A stretch of DNA of 64,000 nucleotides from Canna indica (GCA_034359265.1 CP136891.1:86322001-86386000); one strand, 5' to 3'. Counted from the first letter of the stretch, positions 33,508 through 46,414 are shown. Notes: generated from the letters alone by a model not told the origin. Numbers and translations are program-made.

Positions 33508-34689
33508 ACTTTATCAATTTTTCACTTTCCTATATTTTTTCTTGATCAACATAATTTTTTTCTCACTTTTTCGTAATATCTCATTACTCCCCCTATCAAC
33601 TAAAAAGAAATACTAATTAATTCGATCCCTTGATTAATTTTATCGAACATAATTCTCTTGACTAATTAAACATTAAGTGTCAATTAAAGCTAATTAGACA
33701 TAATAAACACATGCACACATTTTCTTGTCAAACAAATTGAATAGGCATTTGAATTTTGACATATTGTTACTTTCATCAATTGGCAAAAGAGAAAAAAGAT
33801 CAGTATATTAGCAATTATACATGCAAATTTTAAACTAAGTGACAACGCTCATGTCACCTTCAATTAAAACCAACGGTCCAGGAGTGACCCCCTCAATTAG
33901 GCTCAAAATATATCATCTTAAAATTTTGCCTTATACCACAATATCTCTTGGGTTGCCCTTGCATACCGACGCCATATCTAGCATCGATAAGCAACATATA
34001 TTTACTTTTTAAAAATAAACCTACTTACTGGCACTATACATGGCACATGTATGTTAAGAACAATAGTCTGCTTTCCGAACGTGTTTAAAAGTGCCAGTAT
34101 TCAATAGATGAGTGGCATCGATTATTGTATCATTTTTTATAATGCAAGTAAAAAATTTAATAATGAATAAATTAGGATACATGTGCCAATAATGTGCCGA
34201 TATTCATCTATTTTAATTTTTACATCTAATATCGACCCCAACAGCGGAGGCGCTGACGTAAAAAAAGTTTTGATTATTTTTTTTTCAAAAAGATCACTCT
34301 TTAATTTTTTAAAAAGTTTATTATAAAATACTCATATTAAATGTACTCAATTTTTAACTTTAAAAATATTCACTTTAGGTATATTTACGAAAGTTATATA
34401 TATATATATATAATAACATCTAAAGTGAGTAATAGAGAAATAAAAATAAAAATAAAAATATTTGTAATAAAAATAAATATACGGTGTCTATCGTGCAAGT
34501 TTTGTTGGTTAGTATAACCAACGAGTGGTGTGTACGTAATAAACCATTGTTTTGCAAAGAAAAAAAAAAGAGGACGACACGTGTAGAGCCGCATGTCGCT
34601 CAATGACTTTGCGTGTCACACGTTGGCTGCTCATACAATTTATCAGTGATGATCTATTCACATGCTACGTGTACTCGGCCACGAACCAA
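33508..34689. other. Non-coding end of unit 2
   Basis: Collinear with 18522-19690. No gene seen. Confidence 0.6.
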
Positions 34690-35693
34690 TTTATGTGATA
34701 GTTGAGAAGTACTTATGGATGAGAAAAAAAAATTAAAAATTTAGCTAACTGAAAAATTGATTTAAAACTAAACTGAATATCTCGATTAATCGAATCGGTA
34801 ATTTTGGTTTTAGTTTTTATTTTTAAAATTTTTGATTTTCAATTTCGATTTCGATTTTTGAGAATCATTAATCGTTAGTTCACGGCTAACCGATTCATAT
34901 ATATAATATTACCCTTAATTTTTATTCCCCAATTTTTTTTAAAAAAAAACTTTCTTTAAAACTTATATAAAATGTATTTTAATATGAATAAATATTATAA
35001 TACACAAGTCTCTAAAATATTATAATACACAAGTCTCTAAAATATTATAGTACGTATTTTTACTAAACAAATATTTGAATTTCATGTTGAACATATCCAA
35101 CTCTTGCAATTGTCTGCGAGGATGTTATCATTATTTTGACTTTTTATTTATAGGTATTATGTTTGGTTTATATTTTTTTTTAATTTTGAAATACTTTCAA
35201 CAAATGAAATTGACTACAATTTGTATAATTTTATTATTTTTTATATGTTAGAAATTTTTAGTGGTTAATCAAAAATTATTGATTAATCGAATCGCAAAAA
35301 CTTAAATCGAAATACTGATTAACCGAAGTTAATGGACCAATTTATGATTAATGACATTGAAAACCGATGTTAATGGAATGATTTAAAAAATTGCTAATGG
35401 ACAGGTTACGGTCCATGTTCACCCCTAGTTGTATTCATTTAAATGCATATTTTAATAATATCTTTAATTTGTGTTAGAACTGGCAATATATGACCTGACC
35501 CGATAGCCCAAAAAAATCGGGTTCGATTCAATCTTTATCGTACTCGGGCCGTTATCAGGCCAGCTCGATAAGGCCCGAAAAACTATCGGGCCTGGTCGGG
35601 CTAGGCAGTGTAGACCCGAACTAATAGCTCGATAAGAACTTTTTTCCAAAAAATATCAGATATCGGTCCCGAATCGGCCCGATAGCCCGATTG
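34690..35693. repeat. Tandem array unit 3, first kilobase only
   Basis: It begins at the third TTTATGTGATAGTTGAG and keeps the AT-rich stretch that unit 2 has lost. It is more diverged from units 1 and 2 than they are from each other. Similarity ends near CCCGATAGCCC (35693), exactly where units 1 and 2 carry the foldback element. Confidence 0.85.
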
Positions 35694-36060
35694 ATATGGG
35701 TACGCTAGCCCGATGTTGGCCCAATAGCTCGGTTCTAATATATGGCCTGATTCGGACCCGATAACACGATTCGGGCCCGATAAACGATTTGAGCCAATAA
35801 CCCGATTTTCTTTTTCGTGTTATTGGGCTAAATGGGTCGATCATGTCAGCCTTTTATTTTTCGTGCCGAGCTAAGCAGTTGACTCCAGGCTTGAATTTTT
35901 ATTAGGCTGGGCCAAATGATGCATAATTTTTTTTTGGACTGGACCGGCCCAATAACACAAGCCCGGCAAGAATTGCCACCATTTCGTGTTAAGGTCGTCG
36001 AAGGGTAAAACTTGCTTAAAAGGAAGATGCACACGTACCTTGGAACCCAACAAACCTGGC
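35476..36060. mobile_element. hAT-like MITE, longer copy
   Basis: It starts TTAGAACTGGCAATATATGA and continues through many CCCGATA/GGGCCCGAT motifs past the point where units 1 and 2 stop, to about 36000. A right end near AAGAATTGCCACC is possible. No coding content. Confidence 0.45.
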
Positions 36061-36811
36061 AACTAGGTTTGGTTGAGTACCGACTTGATTGGTATTATAT
36101 GCCAAACCGAATTAATGGGTCTTAATTGGATTGATGGATAAATTCAATTAATTAAGTTTGTCGGACTCGTAGATATTTAATTTAACTAAGACCTTTATTA
36201 TTTAAGAGACATGTGCAAATTGACAGATTATAACTTAAATTTTATATTTGTTTCACTTATGTCTTTCGCTGAAATTTCTAGTCCTTTTAAAATAAAATTC
36301 AAAAAAATCTCTATACATTTCCTGTCAAACAACTTTATGTCATAGCCAAAATATCCTTTTGACGATTTCTAATTCATCATAAAATTCTACCTCAAATTAA
36401 GGTGAAATTAATTATATCATACTTTGAATTTTACAGGTCTAATTGGTTCAATTTATTTGAATCAATTTTCAAAATAAAGTGAAAGAAAAAAAATACTTTA
36501 TGATCTTGGTCAAATCTATCTAATTCTCACCCGATTTGATTTTTTTTGGGGTTAAATCTGCGTAATTTAATTTTAGTTGAAATGACTAGTGGGTTATCAT
36601 CCAATCACAACATTTTATTATGTCTTGATCGATTGCATCCCCACCGTTGAAAGTTTGCATCTGCCACCGGATTCAACCCGTTGATTTCGTCCACGGAACA
36701 TCGATCTTGACCTTCAATCTTCATCCGGAATCTGTCGTCTCTTCATCTTCTCGAATTGACTCGACCAATTGTCTGAATTAACACACAAGTTAAATTCTGC
36801 AAACATGTCCC
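36061..36811. other. Intergenic region upstream of the F-box gene
   Basis: AT-rich single-copy-looking DNA with no gene seen. Its right half should contain the F-box gene promoter. Confidence 0.5.
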
Positions 36812-36819
36812 TATTTATA
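36812..36819 (+). promoter_or_regulatory. Probable TATA box of the F-box gene
   Basis: CTATTTATA about 55 bases before the ATG, followed by a pyrimidine-rich leader with a CTCTCTCTCT run. Confidence 0.45.
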
Positions 36820-36870
36820 CTCGATCGATTGCCTATCTCTCTCTCTCTATAGACTTATTCATCATCATTA

Positions 36871-39800
36871 ATGGAGGAGATCAGGAGGTGGGAAGAGATG
36901 GAGATGGACTGCCTCGCCAATATCTTCCAGCGGCTCAGCTTGGAGGACATGGCCGTCGCCGTGCCGTTCGTTTGCCGCTCGTGGCTCCAGGCGTCCCTCG
37001 ACCCCCTTTGTTGGAGAGCTCTAAACTTTCGCCAACTCAACTTCCTGCCTTGGAGTAGCTTCACAAGGAAGTTCACCGCAGCCTACTCCTACTCAGACGT
37101 CAGCGCCGACGCCGCTTCCTTCTCAAGTCTACTAAAACTCGTCGTCGCCCGAAGCAAAGGCGTCGTGACCGAAATCCAATTCCCCCTTGTCTTTGGCGCC
37201 TCCTTGCAAGATCTACTCTACGCCTCCAACAGGTCACCCATTTTTTCTGCTCAGATCTCTCTCTCAAAATATATATACATGCATGCATTCACAAGTAGAT
37301 CACTTTTAAATGTATTGGGCAATTCTTTCTCTATGAGGTTTTTTTTTTTTTTTTTTTGAAATAAAGCATTGTATTCAATTCATGAGCAATAATATAATAC
37401 ATGAGGGGAGAAAGAGAAATCTTAAAGCGAGGAAGTTAAAATACAGAAGAAAAACAGAAAGCATATTAAAGCACCACACCATAAGATTCAGTCAATAAGA
37501 ATAACAACCACTACATCCATTCAATATCATAAAATTGTATAAGAGTCGATGAAGGCGATCATTGAGGTAAGGAGATCTGTCAAGCCTCTTGAGATATTTT
37601 TGAAGCATCTCCTGCTGCGTTCATACCAAATAAACCAACACCAAACAAAGAGAATCTGAGCTTTCTGTTGGTTGAAATGTCTGTTCTGATCCCATCGGAT
37701 ATCCCCCATCTTCCAAGTCAGATCGAAGAATGGAAACTTTAATTGCGCGAGAAAAAGGGACCACGAAACCTGTGAAAATTGGCATTGACTAAATATATGA
37801 TCATGAGATTCCGGTTCTAGCTCACAAAGCAAACAAACTTGATCAAGAACCAATCCCCAACGAGCCAACCAGTCTTGAGTAAGTAGCCGTTTGCGAATCC
37901 AAATCCAAGCGAAAAATAAAATTTTAGGAGGGAGTTTACGTTGCCAAATAAGACTGTAAGAGAGATCAACCAAACCACGAAAGCTCAATAACAGGTAGAG
38001 AGACTTAGTAGAGAAGGTCTTATCATTAGTCCATTTCCATAGAATCAAATCATCACCTTCTGAGTACTGAACATGTTCAAGAGCTTGAATCAATCCCTGG
38101 AGATGAGCCAGATCCAAGTAGGTGCAGAACAAAATATTCCATCCTTGAAAATCCCCTCTGTCGTTAAGACTTCTAGCCTCAGAAATTGATATGTTTGGAT
38201 TTGTTGCAAATCTAAATAAATTCGGAAACGCCAGTGCTAAGCTCTCGCTGCCCAACCAGGGGACAGTCCAAAGCTTTATAGTTGTCCCAGAGCCAATGGA
38301 GTAAGAGATGCTACTTCTAAAGATTGATTGAAGTTTCAGAATTTTCCGCCAAATTGGAGAGGCCTGATTCCCATGCCAAGACTCAAACCATTCCCAATTA
38401 TCACCTAAAGAAGCCCGAATAATATCAATCCATTGAAGATCAGAGCGGGATAAATATTTCCAAAGCCAAGAACTAAGGCAGGCTTGATTGTGCTTTTGCA
38501 AGTCTAAGATTCCGAGCCCACCTTCCGAGAGAGGGCAAGTAATTGATTCTCATTTAATTAGGCATTTCCCTTTGCCTGAAGAGATACCGTCTCCGGTCCA
38601 AAAGAAGTTTCGACGGCGTTTGTCAATTTTCTTTAAGACCCAAGAGGGTGCTTCGAATAACGAAAGCATGTAGCTGTGTCCACTTGAGATTGTGCTGTTA
38701 ATGAGTGTAAGTCGTCCTGCCCGTGAAAGGAGGTGACCTTTCCAGCCACTAAGTCTCTTGTCAATCCTATTGATAAGAGGAAACCAATCATTTTTGTGAA
38801 GACCGTCAATCCGCAGAGGAAGACCAAGATAGGAAAGAGGGAAGGCGCCCATTGAAAAGCCAAAGAAGGTTGCCATATCTTGGGCTAAAGAGGCATTGCC
38901 TAGCAAGTGAATAACACAAGTTTTGTTTGGATTCGCCTCGAGACCCGAGGCCAAACCAAAACAACGAAGGAGTCTGAGATTGTAGAGGGCAGCTTCATTG
39001 TTCGAAGAGAAAATGATTAAGTCATCAGCGAACAATGAATGAGAAACACCACCTGCTATTCAGTCACTAAGCACCCCCCTCAAGAAGTCCATTCTCAATG
39101 CCCCTATCAAGAAGCAAGGAGAGGCAATCGACAGCAAGATTAAATATATAAGGCGATAAGGGGTTACCTTGCCGAACGCCCCTCCGATGATGAAACATGG
39201 TAGACGTGTCACCGTTAATGACAATAGAGGAATCCGAAATGAGAAGATTTTTAATCCAAGCTATCCACCTGGGAGAGAATCCTCGAGCATACAACATCCT
39301 TAGAATGAAATCTCAATTTAAAGAGTCAAACGCCTTTTGCAAGTCAACTTTGAAAAGAAACCCGTCCTCTTTAATTTTATGACAACCCCAAACGGTTTCA
39401 TGGACGTTAAGAAAACAATCCAAAGAGCTTCTTCCCGAGGTGAAAGCCCCTTGTTGTTTGCTAATAAGGCAAACCATTAAAGGTTGAATCCTGCGAGCCA
39501 GAGTTTTTGAAAAGATTCGGATGATGCTGTGTTCTAGACTAATAGGCTTGAAATCCCTCAAATCCCGAGCTCCATCTAATTTAGGAATCAAAATAATCAA
39601 TGCTTTGTTCACCCTCTGCAATAATTATGGATTAAAGAAAAATTCCACGAAAATAGCAAGTAGATCGGATTTGATGAACTCCCAAAAACGAAGAAAGAAC
39701 TCATTGGGTAAGCCATCAGGACCCGGCGCCTTGAACGATCCCATACCACGAATAGTTTGAAATTTTTCTTCCTCCGTGAAGGGCTTGTCCAGATCCTGTA

Positions 39801-42800
39801 GCAGTGGATGAGGATCGAAGTGCAAGGAATCCCAATTTATATCCAGTAAAGCTTGAGGGGAGCGGCCAAGCAACGAAGAATAGAAACCCCTGAAAGCGTT
39901 TTTGATAGCGTCATGATCGGTGATGGTGCCAAGGGATGTGTCTAAGGTTGATATCCAATTCTTCTTCCTAGAGAAGGAAGCCCATTGATGAAAAAATCGA
40001 GTATTTCTGTCTCCAAGACTAATCCATCGTTGTTTTGCCCGTTGCCGCCAAAATAGGTCTTCCTCACCATATAGGTGGTCCAGATTTATTTTTGCAGCTC
40101 GAAAGGCACCAAGCTCTTGGACGCTCAGCCCCGAAGATATAGCCTTCGCTCTAAAGGAAGCAACTTTATCTTCTAGCTCATGACGCGAGTGTCTTACTAC
40201 TTTCCGCATAATCGAAGCCCATTGACGAATGATTTTGCGGAGCGTTCTCCATTTTGAAATCCAACCGTCCAATCCCAAAGACATATGCTGGGGTCCACCC
40301 CATCCTAGAAGGATGATCTGTTTGAATTCAGGTCGGCTAAACCAATTAAGTTCAAGGCGAAAGATCTTTGATTTGGACATCAGCTTATTTTGGGATTTGA
40401 AGAGTAAGTAATGATGGTCAGATAGTTTCAAATCGCCCCCTTGAACCGCTGACAAAGGAAGAACCTGAGAAGCCGCCAAAGAGAGGAGAACCCGATCGAG
40501 CTTGGCAAGGCGCGGTGGCGATTGACCGTTACTCCAAGTGAATTGAAGTCCAGCAATCGGGAGATCAATGAGACAAGAGTTTGCGAAGATCCTAGAGAGT
40601 CGCAATGAGTCGCGGGAATTCCCCGTACAGTTGGATCTCTCCTGAATACCCAGCGTCACATTGAAGTCTCCACCCAAAATCAAAGGCTCGGAATTAGAGT
40701 TGATGAAGGAGGTAAGTTCTCTGAAGAAGACTGACCGAGCAGCATGATGAGGAGGGCCATATACTGAAGCAATTTTATATTTCAAACCCGAGATTTTAAG
40801 CGTTAAGGAAGCGGCAAGGATGAATTGACCAATATAAGAATCGTCCAACGACCAAATGTCAGCATTCCAAATCGTCCTTGATCATTCTGGTAGATTGCAT
40901 CCCAAGCGATGTCGCCGAAGTTGACGAAGAGCCCGCGTTCGAGAGAAGAACACGAGGGCGGCCATCAAGTAATCGTGCTTTGCGCTCCTCAACTCTTTTG
41001 AGACTATCACCCCGGCTTCCCACTGATTGCAGTCGCGCGCTACGCCGGAGCAATAGTCCCTTAGATGAAGAGGAGAATTTCTCGCGTTTGCGCCGATAGG
41101 TGATGATATGCGTCGGAGAGAGGGGCTGACTTTCTTGCAATCCACCAAAAACATAGGGAAGCCCCTAGGAAGACTTGGTCAAACAGTTAACTTGGGACCT
41201 CATCAAATCGGGTTCAAACCCGCTTACATTGGATTGCTTGACATGTAGGTAAGGAGTTGGATCCAATAATCCCTCAAGAGATCCGAAGCAAGAGGATCCA
41301 GATCCATCAAACCGAGCCTGATCTGAAATCTCCTTGAGCCGGGACCCTGAAAAGGTGACTAGACCACCCGACTGAGGAAAAGGCCCAAGTAGCCCCGACT
41401 GAGAAGAGGAGGCTGCGGCAGATTTGAAAAACCATGTTATCACGGAGAACACCAGAGGCCACCAAGGGGGAAGGACATTGCATTGTCCCAGCTCAGCATG
41501 AGCAGGGCTAAGGGTCATCAATGCGCTGTCTGCTACCGCCTCATTCCTGAGAGGAATTGAGGCCGGTTGAGTAACCTTCATAGAGGAAGAGTTAATGCTT
41601 GATGTAGAGGAGACCTTCTCGAGCCCCCCGCCGCATATCCTTGCAGGTGAAGCATCCAGATCAGTTGCCCTCTTCAACATCACCGGAGGTGGGGAGGGCA
41701 ACGCTTTTCCGACCGGCGTCAAAGTTTCCACAGACGCAATGATGAGGCCGAACACCTGGTCGATCGGAACCACCCCATCGAAGGGCGCGGCAGAAGGTGC
41801 AAAGTCGCCTCTCCTCCCCGGGGGAGCGCTCGAGCCAGAGTCAACAAGGGAACCCAAAGAGGGGTCCATTGAGTCTACTTGCCGATGGGAGGGCCTTGAT
41901 CGAGATCCCGAAGGTTGATCGGGATCAGAATCAGCCGAAGGAGCACTCGGCGGTCCCGAATCATCGCCATAGATCCACAAGTGCCAAGCAATTTTTATGG
42001 AGACTTCATGGCGGCAGCGAAAATCGTCTACATTGACCTTGAGAGGAATCCTCGCAAGCTCGTCGGTATGAATTTGAACCCGGCAAGCCGGTAAATCCAA
42101 CCAGTTGAGGGAGTTATCATCAATGGAGTCCAATGCCCCAAAACTGCTCACCAAAGCTGTGAGCGCATCTCTGTTCCAGAAGACCATGGGCAAACCCCAA
42201 ATCTCGAGCCCAACCTTGAGTTCAGGTGGCCGAACGATAGCCGACGGTGGTTCCGCATGCCAATCTTCAACTTCCAGCACCACCTCCTCCCAATTGATCC
42301 GTCGTAGACGAAGCAGGGAGGATTTATAATGGGTTTCGGGATGATGAGCCGCAGTTGATATAAGGAATCTTCCGTCCGGAAGTCGCCGTTGACGCCAATG
42401 GCCGAACGATCTATGAGGTAATTTTTGGAGTGGAGTTATGTTCAGATTTTCTAACATGATATCGGAGTCAAACCTGTGGTTGATATTGGGCCACCCGCTG
42501 AACTTCACGCTCAAGATATGAATCATGCTCCAAATGTGGATCTTGAGCATGAGAAGAGTGTGTTAAAATTCCACATTGATTAAGGTTGTGATTTAGATAG
42601 TCTTTAAATATATTGGAGAATCTTCCCTCCATGAATTAGTTTTTGGTGTGAAATTAGATTCAAAATTGGTTTTCTAATAACAATATGCTCAATCTCATAT
42701 TTACATGATCGCAGATGCCCAAGACTGAAGTCGGTAGTTTTGCCCAGCTTATCGGAGGTCGATGAAGGTCTCGCGGAGCTGGTAGGAAAGTGGAGGGATC

Positions 42801-43198
42801 TTGAGAGGTTGGAGATGGAGTCCAAGCCGTCGTCGTTCTCGGAAATGGTCAGACAGATCAGTCTAAACTGCAAGAACTTTTCCGGACTTAGAATGGCTGG
42901 ATCAGTCGAAGCTGAAGATGTATCAGCAATTGTCACTTGTCTTCCGATGATTAAGCATCTGAGCCTGAGCAAGTCATATTTGGCAAAGGAACAGCTACTG
43001 GGGATTTTGAATGGTTGCAGAGAGCTGGAGAGTGTGAGTGTGAGAGATTGCATTGGTTTTGAAGCTGATGATGAAGAGATTCTGAGGAAGGCTTCAGGAA
43101 TCAAAGCCTTTGAGTGTGAGGGCTCCAAATTACTTGATGACTACTCTGGTTATGAAACAGATGAATGTGATCCATTTTACATTCATGTCATGGGTTGA
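36871..43198 (+). CDS. F-box/LRR-repeat protein (At3g48880-like), two exons
   Basis: Exon 1 is 36871-37232 (donor AACAG-GTCACC) and exon 2 is 42715-43198 (acceptor GATCGCAG); together 846 bases, 281 residues, no stop. The split codon AG-A gives Arg and joins YASNR to CPRLKSVVLPSL smoothly. Residues about 7-52 are an F-box (WEEMEMDCLANIFQRLSLED, then a CRSWLQASLDPLCWRALN end), the part that binds SKP1 in SCF ubiquitin ligases. The rest has leucine-rich repeats (LPMIKHLSLSKSYLAKEQLL, GCRELESVSVRDCIGFEADD). Overall plan and size match the small F-box/LRR family of At3g48880. The target is unknown. The 5482-base intron is made mostly of a TRIM and LINE-e. It is the only complete, clearly conserved gene in the window. 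Confidence 0.88.
37527..41140 (-). pseudogene. LINE-e ORF2 (endonuclease, reverse transcriptase), broken
   Basis: Minus-strand segments in order: endonuclease (IASVYGPPHHAARSVFF, LILGGDFNVTLGIQERSN, LKLSDHHYLLF) in a 407-codon frame ending at 39625; RT start (FKAPGPDGLPNEFFLRFW, VDLQKAFDSLN); RGVRQGNPLSPYIFNLAVD; catalytic FADD (MFADDLIIFSSNN, 39035); thumb and connection; zinc-binding domain (CLLCELEPESHDHIFSQCQF, about 37800). Stops or frameshifts at about 39623, 39300, 39050 and 38540 inactivate it. Because it is antisense to the F-box gene it does not add sense splice signals from its own transcript. Confidence 0.88.
41165..42409 (-). pseudogene. LINE-e ORF1 (DUF4283), 5'-truncated
   Basis: A long minus-strand open frame with a DUF4283 core (LPDGRFLISTAAHHPETHYK, VGLEIWGLPMVFWNRDALTA, LKVNVDDFRCRHEVSIKI). 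The frame runs on to 42550, but its first ~47 codons are TRIM sequence, so the true N-terminus was lost when the LINE integrated. No zinc knuckle is evident. A Ser/Pro-rich C-terminal region follows. Confidence 0.8.
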
Positions 43199-43358
43199 AT
43201 ATTGATAGTGAGATCAGCACATAGAAATTCACTAATAATTAATGCAAAGTGGGATGTAATATGATATAGTAATTAATTTAATTTGTCCATTTTATGTTCT
43301 TTTATATAATTTTGTTGCATGATGAAATTAAGTGAAATGCACCTATTTCAGGGAAAAG

Positions 43359-44598
43359 TTTTTTTTTTTGAAATAGAGCATTGTATTCAATTCATGAGTA
43401 AGAATAGAATACAATAAAGGGGAGGGAGAGATAAGAAGGAGATGCAAAAGCAACTAACGAAAAGAAAACTACACTGCTTATCTAGAGGATTTTGTACAAG
43501 TCTGAGAAAAATAACATGGACGATGTGAGATCCTGTACAGTCCTCTGAATACCCTCGAAATATCTTCGGTTGCATTCACACCAAGTGAACCAACACCACA
43601 CTAATAGTACCCGAGCCCTTTGAAGATTTGATTGATTGTCCTGGTTCCATCTATCATTGTCCGGAGCCCAGCTATTGTCAAAAAAGGAACCTTTAATAGA
43701 TTGAGAAATCTGACCCAGGTCACTTGTAAGTATTGACAGTGCTTGAAGATATGCTCATGTGATTCTGGTTCGGTCTCACATAATAATGCCCCAACGAACC
43801 AGTCTATCCCGAGTTAGAAGACGTTGCCGAACCCAAATCCATCCGAAGATAGATATTTTTGGAGGAATTTTAGACTGCCAAATAAGCTTGTGGAAGGGGT
43901 CTTCTATTCCATGGAAGTTGAGCACCCGGTATAGAGATTTGGTAGAGAAGAGTTTGTTATCTGACCATTTCCAATATAGAGAGTCCTCTCCATCTGAAGA
44001 TTGAATATTTTCAAGCGAATGAGACAAGGTAAGAAGGGTATTAGGATTCATAAAAGTAGAGAAAGCAATGTTCCATCCAACAAATCTCCCTTGCTCGTCT
44101 AGGATTCTGGCATCCATAATATAGATGTTCGGATTAGTTGCATATCTGAATAGGTGGGGAAAACGAATTGCCAAACAGTCACTTCCGCACCAAGGCTCCA
44201 ACCAAAGTTTGATCCTCTCTCCGAGACCAACTGAGTAAGTGATTGCACATTTAAAAATATGTTGTAGCTTAATGATATGCCTCCAGATTGGTGAAGATTG
44301 TTGCCCATTCCAAGTGTCATACCATCCTACATTCCTTCCTAAAGTAGCTCATATAATGTCAATCCATTGGAGGTTTGATCGCATGAGGAATTTCCAGAGC
44401 CACGAACCAAGTCGTGCAAGGTTGTGGTTTTGTAAATGAATAATTCCCAGATCCCCTTCAGAGCGAGGGCAGGTGGCTGAATCCCAACTAATACGACATT
44501 TACCTTTAGAGGAAATATTTTCAACCCATACCCAAAAAAAATTTCTACGACGACAGTCTATCTTTTTGATAACCCACGATGGTGCTTTTCAATCCCAA
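43359..44598 (-). mobile_element. LINE-f, 5'-truncated copy of the LINE-e family
   Basis: T-run, then GAAATAGAGCATTGTATTCA, the same 3' end as LINE-e. A 16-base target duplication CTATTTCAGGGAAAAG lies at 43343-43358 and 44599-44614. It encodes only the C-terminal part of ORF2 (KLIWQSKIPPKISIFGWIWV), with stops. It sits 160 bases downstream of the F-box stop codon, so it may lie in or next to that gene's 3' UTR. Confidence 0.9.
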
Positions 44599-44699
44599 CT
44601 ATTTCAGGGAAAAGTTGAAATAACCAGAATTCATCACCAATTTGTAGTGCTGGAGATGCAATTATCACTTTGAATATCATGCCTCAGAATCCTGATAAA

Positions 44700-45085
44700 G
44701 GGATTTTTTTTAGGTGAAGTGAGGCCGATGGCCACACGAAGCATTTCATAAGAACTAAAACAGATTAGGTTTTTACAAAGTCGCATGGGCGGTGATCGCA
44801 AGAGCATCAACCAAGGAAATTAACAAAACAAGAACTAAAAATCCCTTACACATATATAGGCAAAAATCAGCAACCCTCACATGAGGGGACTTAAACGGGA
44901 CCAAAACAACTAGCACGATTGAAGATATTAGGGATTGAAATTTGAGCGTCCCTGAAGATGGCCCAGTTTCGGGTTGACCACAACATCCAGCACCATGTCA
45001 TTGTGAGGCCTCTTTCTGCTCTAGATCCGACCTCCAACCTGTGAGCAATCCACCGACGACAACACTGGATGGAAGAAACTATGCC
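44700..45085 (-). mobile_element. LINE-g fragment (C-terminal end of another LINE ORF2)
   Basis: Minus-strand translation gives ERGLTMTWCWMLWSTRNWAI, a WxLWxxRN-type LINE C-terminus, followed by a 3' UTR-like stretch and a T-run near 44705. A target duplication was not found. Confidence 0.55.
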
Positions 45086-45205
45086 CTATATTATTTGCAA
45101 CAATATATTTGTCATGTATATATAACTATTTATTGTGGCAAATTATTATGCCATAGATGATAAAATAATTAAAAAAATAAAAAGACAAAATTTTAGATGG
45201 GTATC

Positions 45206-45207
<2 letters not shown>

Positions 45208-45274
<67 letters not shown>
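45208..45274. repeat. (TA)n microsatellite
   Basis: About 33 uninterrupted TA units. Confidence 0.95.
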
Positions 45275-45278
<4 letters not shown>

Positions 45279-46414
45279 TTTTTCTTGATTTTCAAAAAAG
45301 AAAACTAAACAAATTATATTTTTAATATTTAAATCTTACGATGATGCCTTAAAAACCATTGTAATATAATATAATTGTTAGGAAAAGATGTTTTGGTAAA
45401 AACAACCCAATATATGGTATTATCTAAATGGGCTCGAATTGAGCCAGTGGACATAGTAACTCAAGCTGAGCACATGCATGATCCCTTTGCTAAATATAAA
45501 AAGTTTGAACATGATCCGAGTCATTGGCTCGTCTATTAAGATTCGAACAGTGTCTCCTTGATAAAATATAGCCATCCATCTTAATCAGCTCTCAACTTTG
45601 TATTAACTAGCTATACCCTAAAGTATTAACCATAAAGTTTTTATTTTATACTTATATCTTATTATTTAGCCTTATTCTAAGCCGACAAGAGCCTGCCTCC
45701 CTTTCCCAAATATTTTGTAGCCGACAACAACCCGCCTCCCTTTCCCCTGCTCATCTCCTTTTTCCCGCTAGTTTCTTTCACCAACCGATTAATTACCAAC
45801 GGAAATATTATGTTGGTATTATCATCAAATTTACCAACAGATTTATATTTTGTTGATAACTTATCCGACTAATTCAATCAAAACCTAGTTTCTATTTATT
45901 TCCCTCTCCTCTTTTGCCCGACCAAAACTCCCACCATCATTTTCCAAAATCCCTCAAATATTTCCCCTTACTTCCAATCTCCCGCTCCCCTCTCGGTCGC
46001 GCCCTCACAATCTCACTCCAATCCTTTTCCAATCTGCTTGCCCTTCCCATCTCCTTACTCGCGGAGCCACTCCTTCCCACATCTCCCAACTCCTTCTCTA
46101 TCTCCCTGCTCTAGAAGTCGCTCCCTCTCGCATGCTGCCCCACCGCAGTTCCCTCCCGCACGCTGCCCTCGGCCGCTTCCTCTCACACCTCCGTGCTCCG
46201 AGCAGTCAATCCCTCCCACACGCAGCCCGTTTTCGCTCCCTCCTGCACTCTGCCCCTAGCCGCTCCCTCCCGCACGCTAGCCCCAAACAAGCAACTAAGT
46301 AACTATGTAACCCTAGTGTATCTCGATCTTTCAATTAGATTTATTGTGCACCAGCATAACTCAGCAATTGACACTCAATTAGATTTCAGTCAACTGATGC
46401 ATTTTTTATTGCAG
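45275..46414. other. Intergenic region with C/T-rich imperfect repeats
   Basis: AT-rich to 45680, then 45690-46290 is pyrimidine-rich with repeated CGCTCCCTCCCGCACGCTGC-like units (strongest 46125-46280). Open frames there are low-complexity Pro/Ser and not credible genes. Confidence 0.5.

Larger units (their letters stand above)
19691..34689. repeat. Tandem array unit 2 (about 7.4 kb plus insertions)
   Basis: It starts at the recurring TTTATGTGATAGTTGAG. It lacks about 0.65 kb near its start (after 19759) and carries LINE-c and LINE-d. All three small genes are present and open. Confidence 0.9.
37340..42409 (-). mobile_element. LINE-e, inserted in antisense in the F-box intron
   Basis: The T-run at 37340-37357 is the poly(A) tail of a minus-strand LINE. 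The flanks TCTATGAGGT at 37330-37339 and 42410-42419 are a 10-base target duplication within the TRIM LTR. ORF1 and ORF2 are both recognisable; RNase H is absent. It ends with the signature GAAATAAAGCATTGTATTCA, shared with LINE-f. Confidence 0.9.
37291..42682 (+). mobile_element. TRIM retrotransposon in the F-box intron, split by LINE-e
   Basis: Pieces at about 37291-37339 and 42410-42682. The left piece (CACTTTTAAATGTATTGGGC) and the sequence after the LINE (TTTTTGGAGTGGAGTTA ... TTCTAACA) rebuild the 5' LTR of the TRIM seen intact at 46841-47163. The TGATATCGGAGTC primer-binding site, an internal region, and a 3' LTR (42561-42682, TGTTAAAATT ... AATAACA) follow. The start of the 5' LTR is lost or too diverged. 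Confidence 0.75.
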
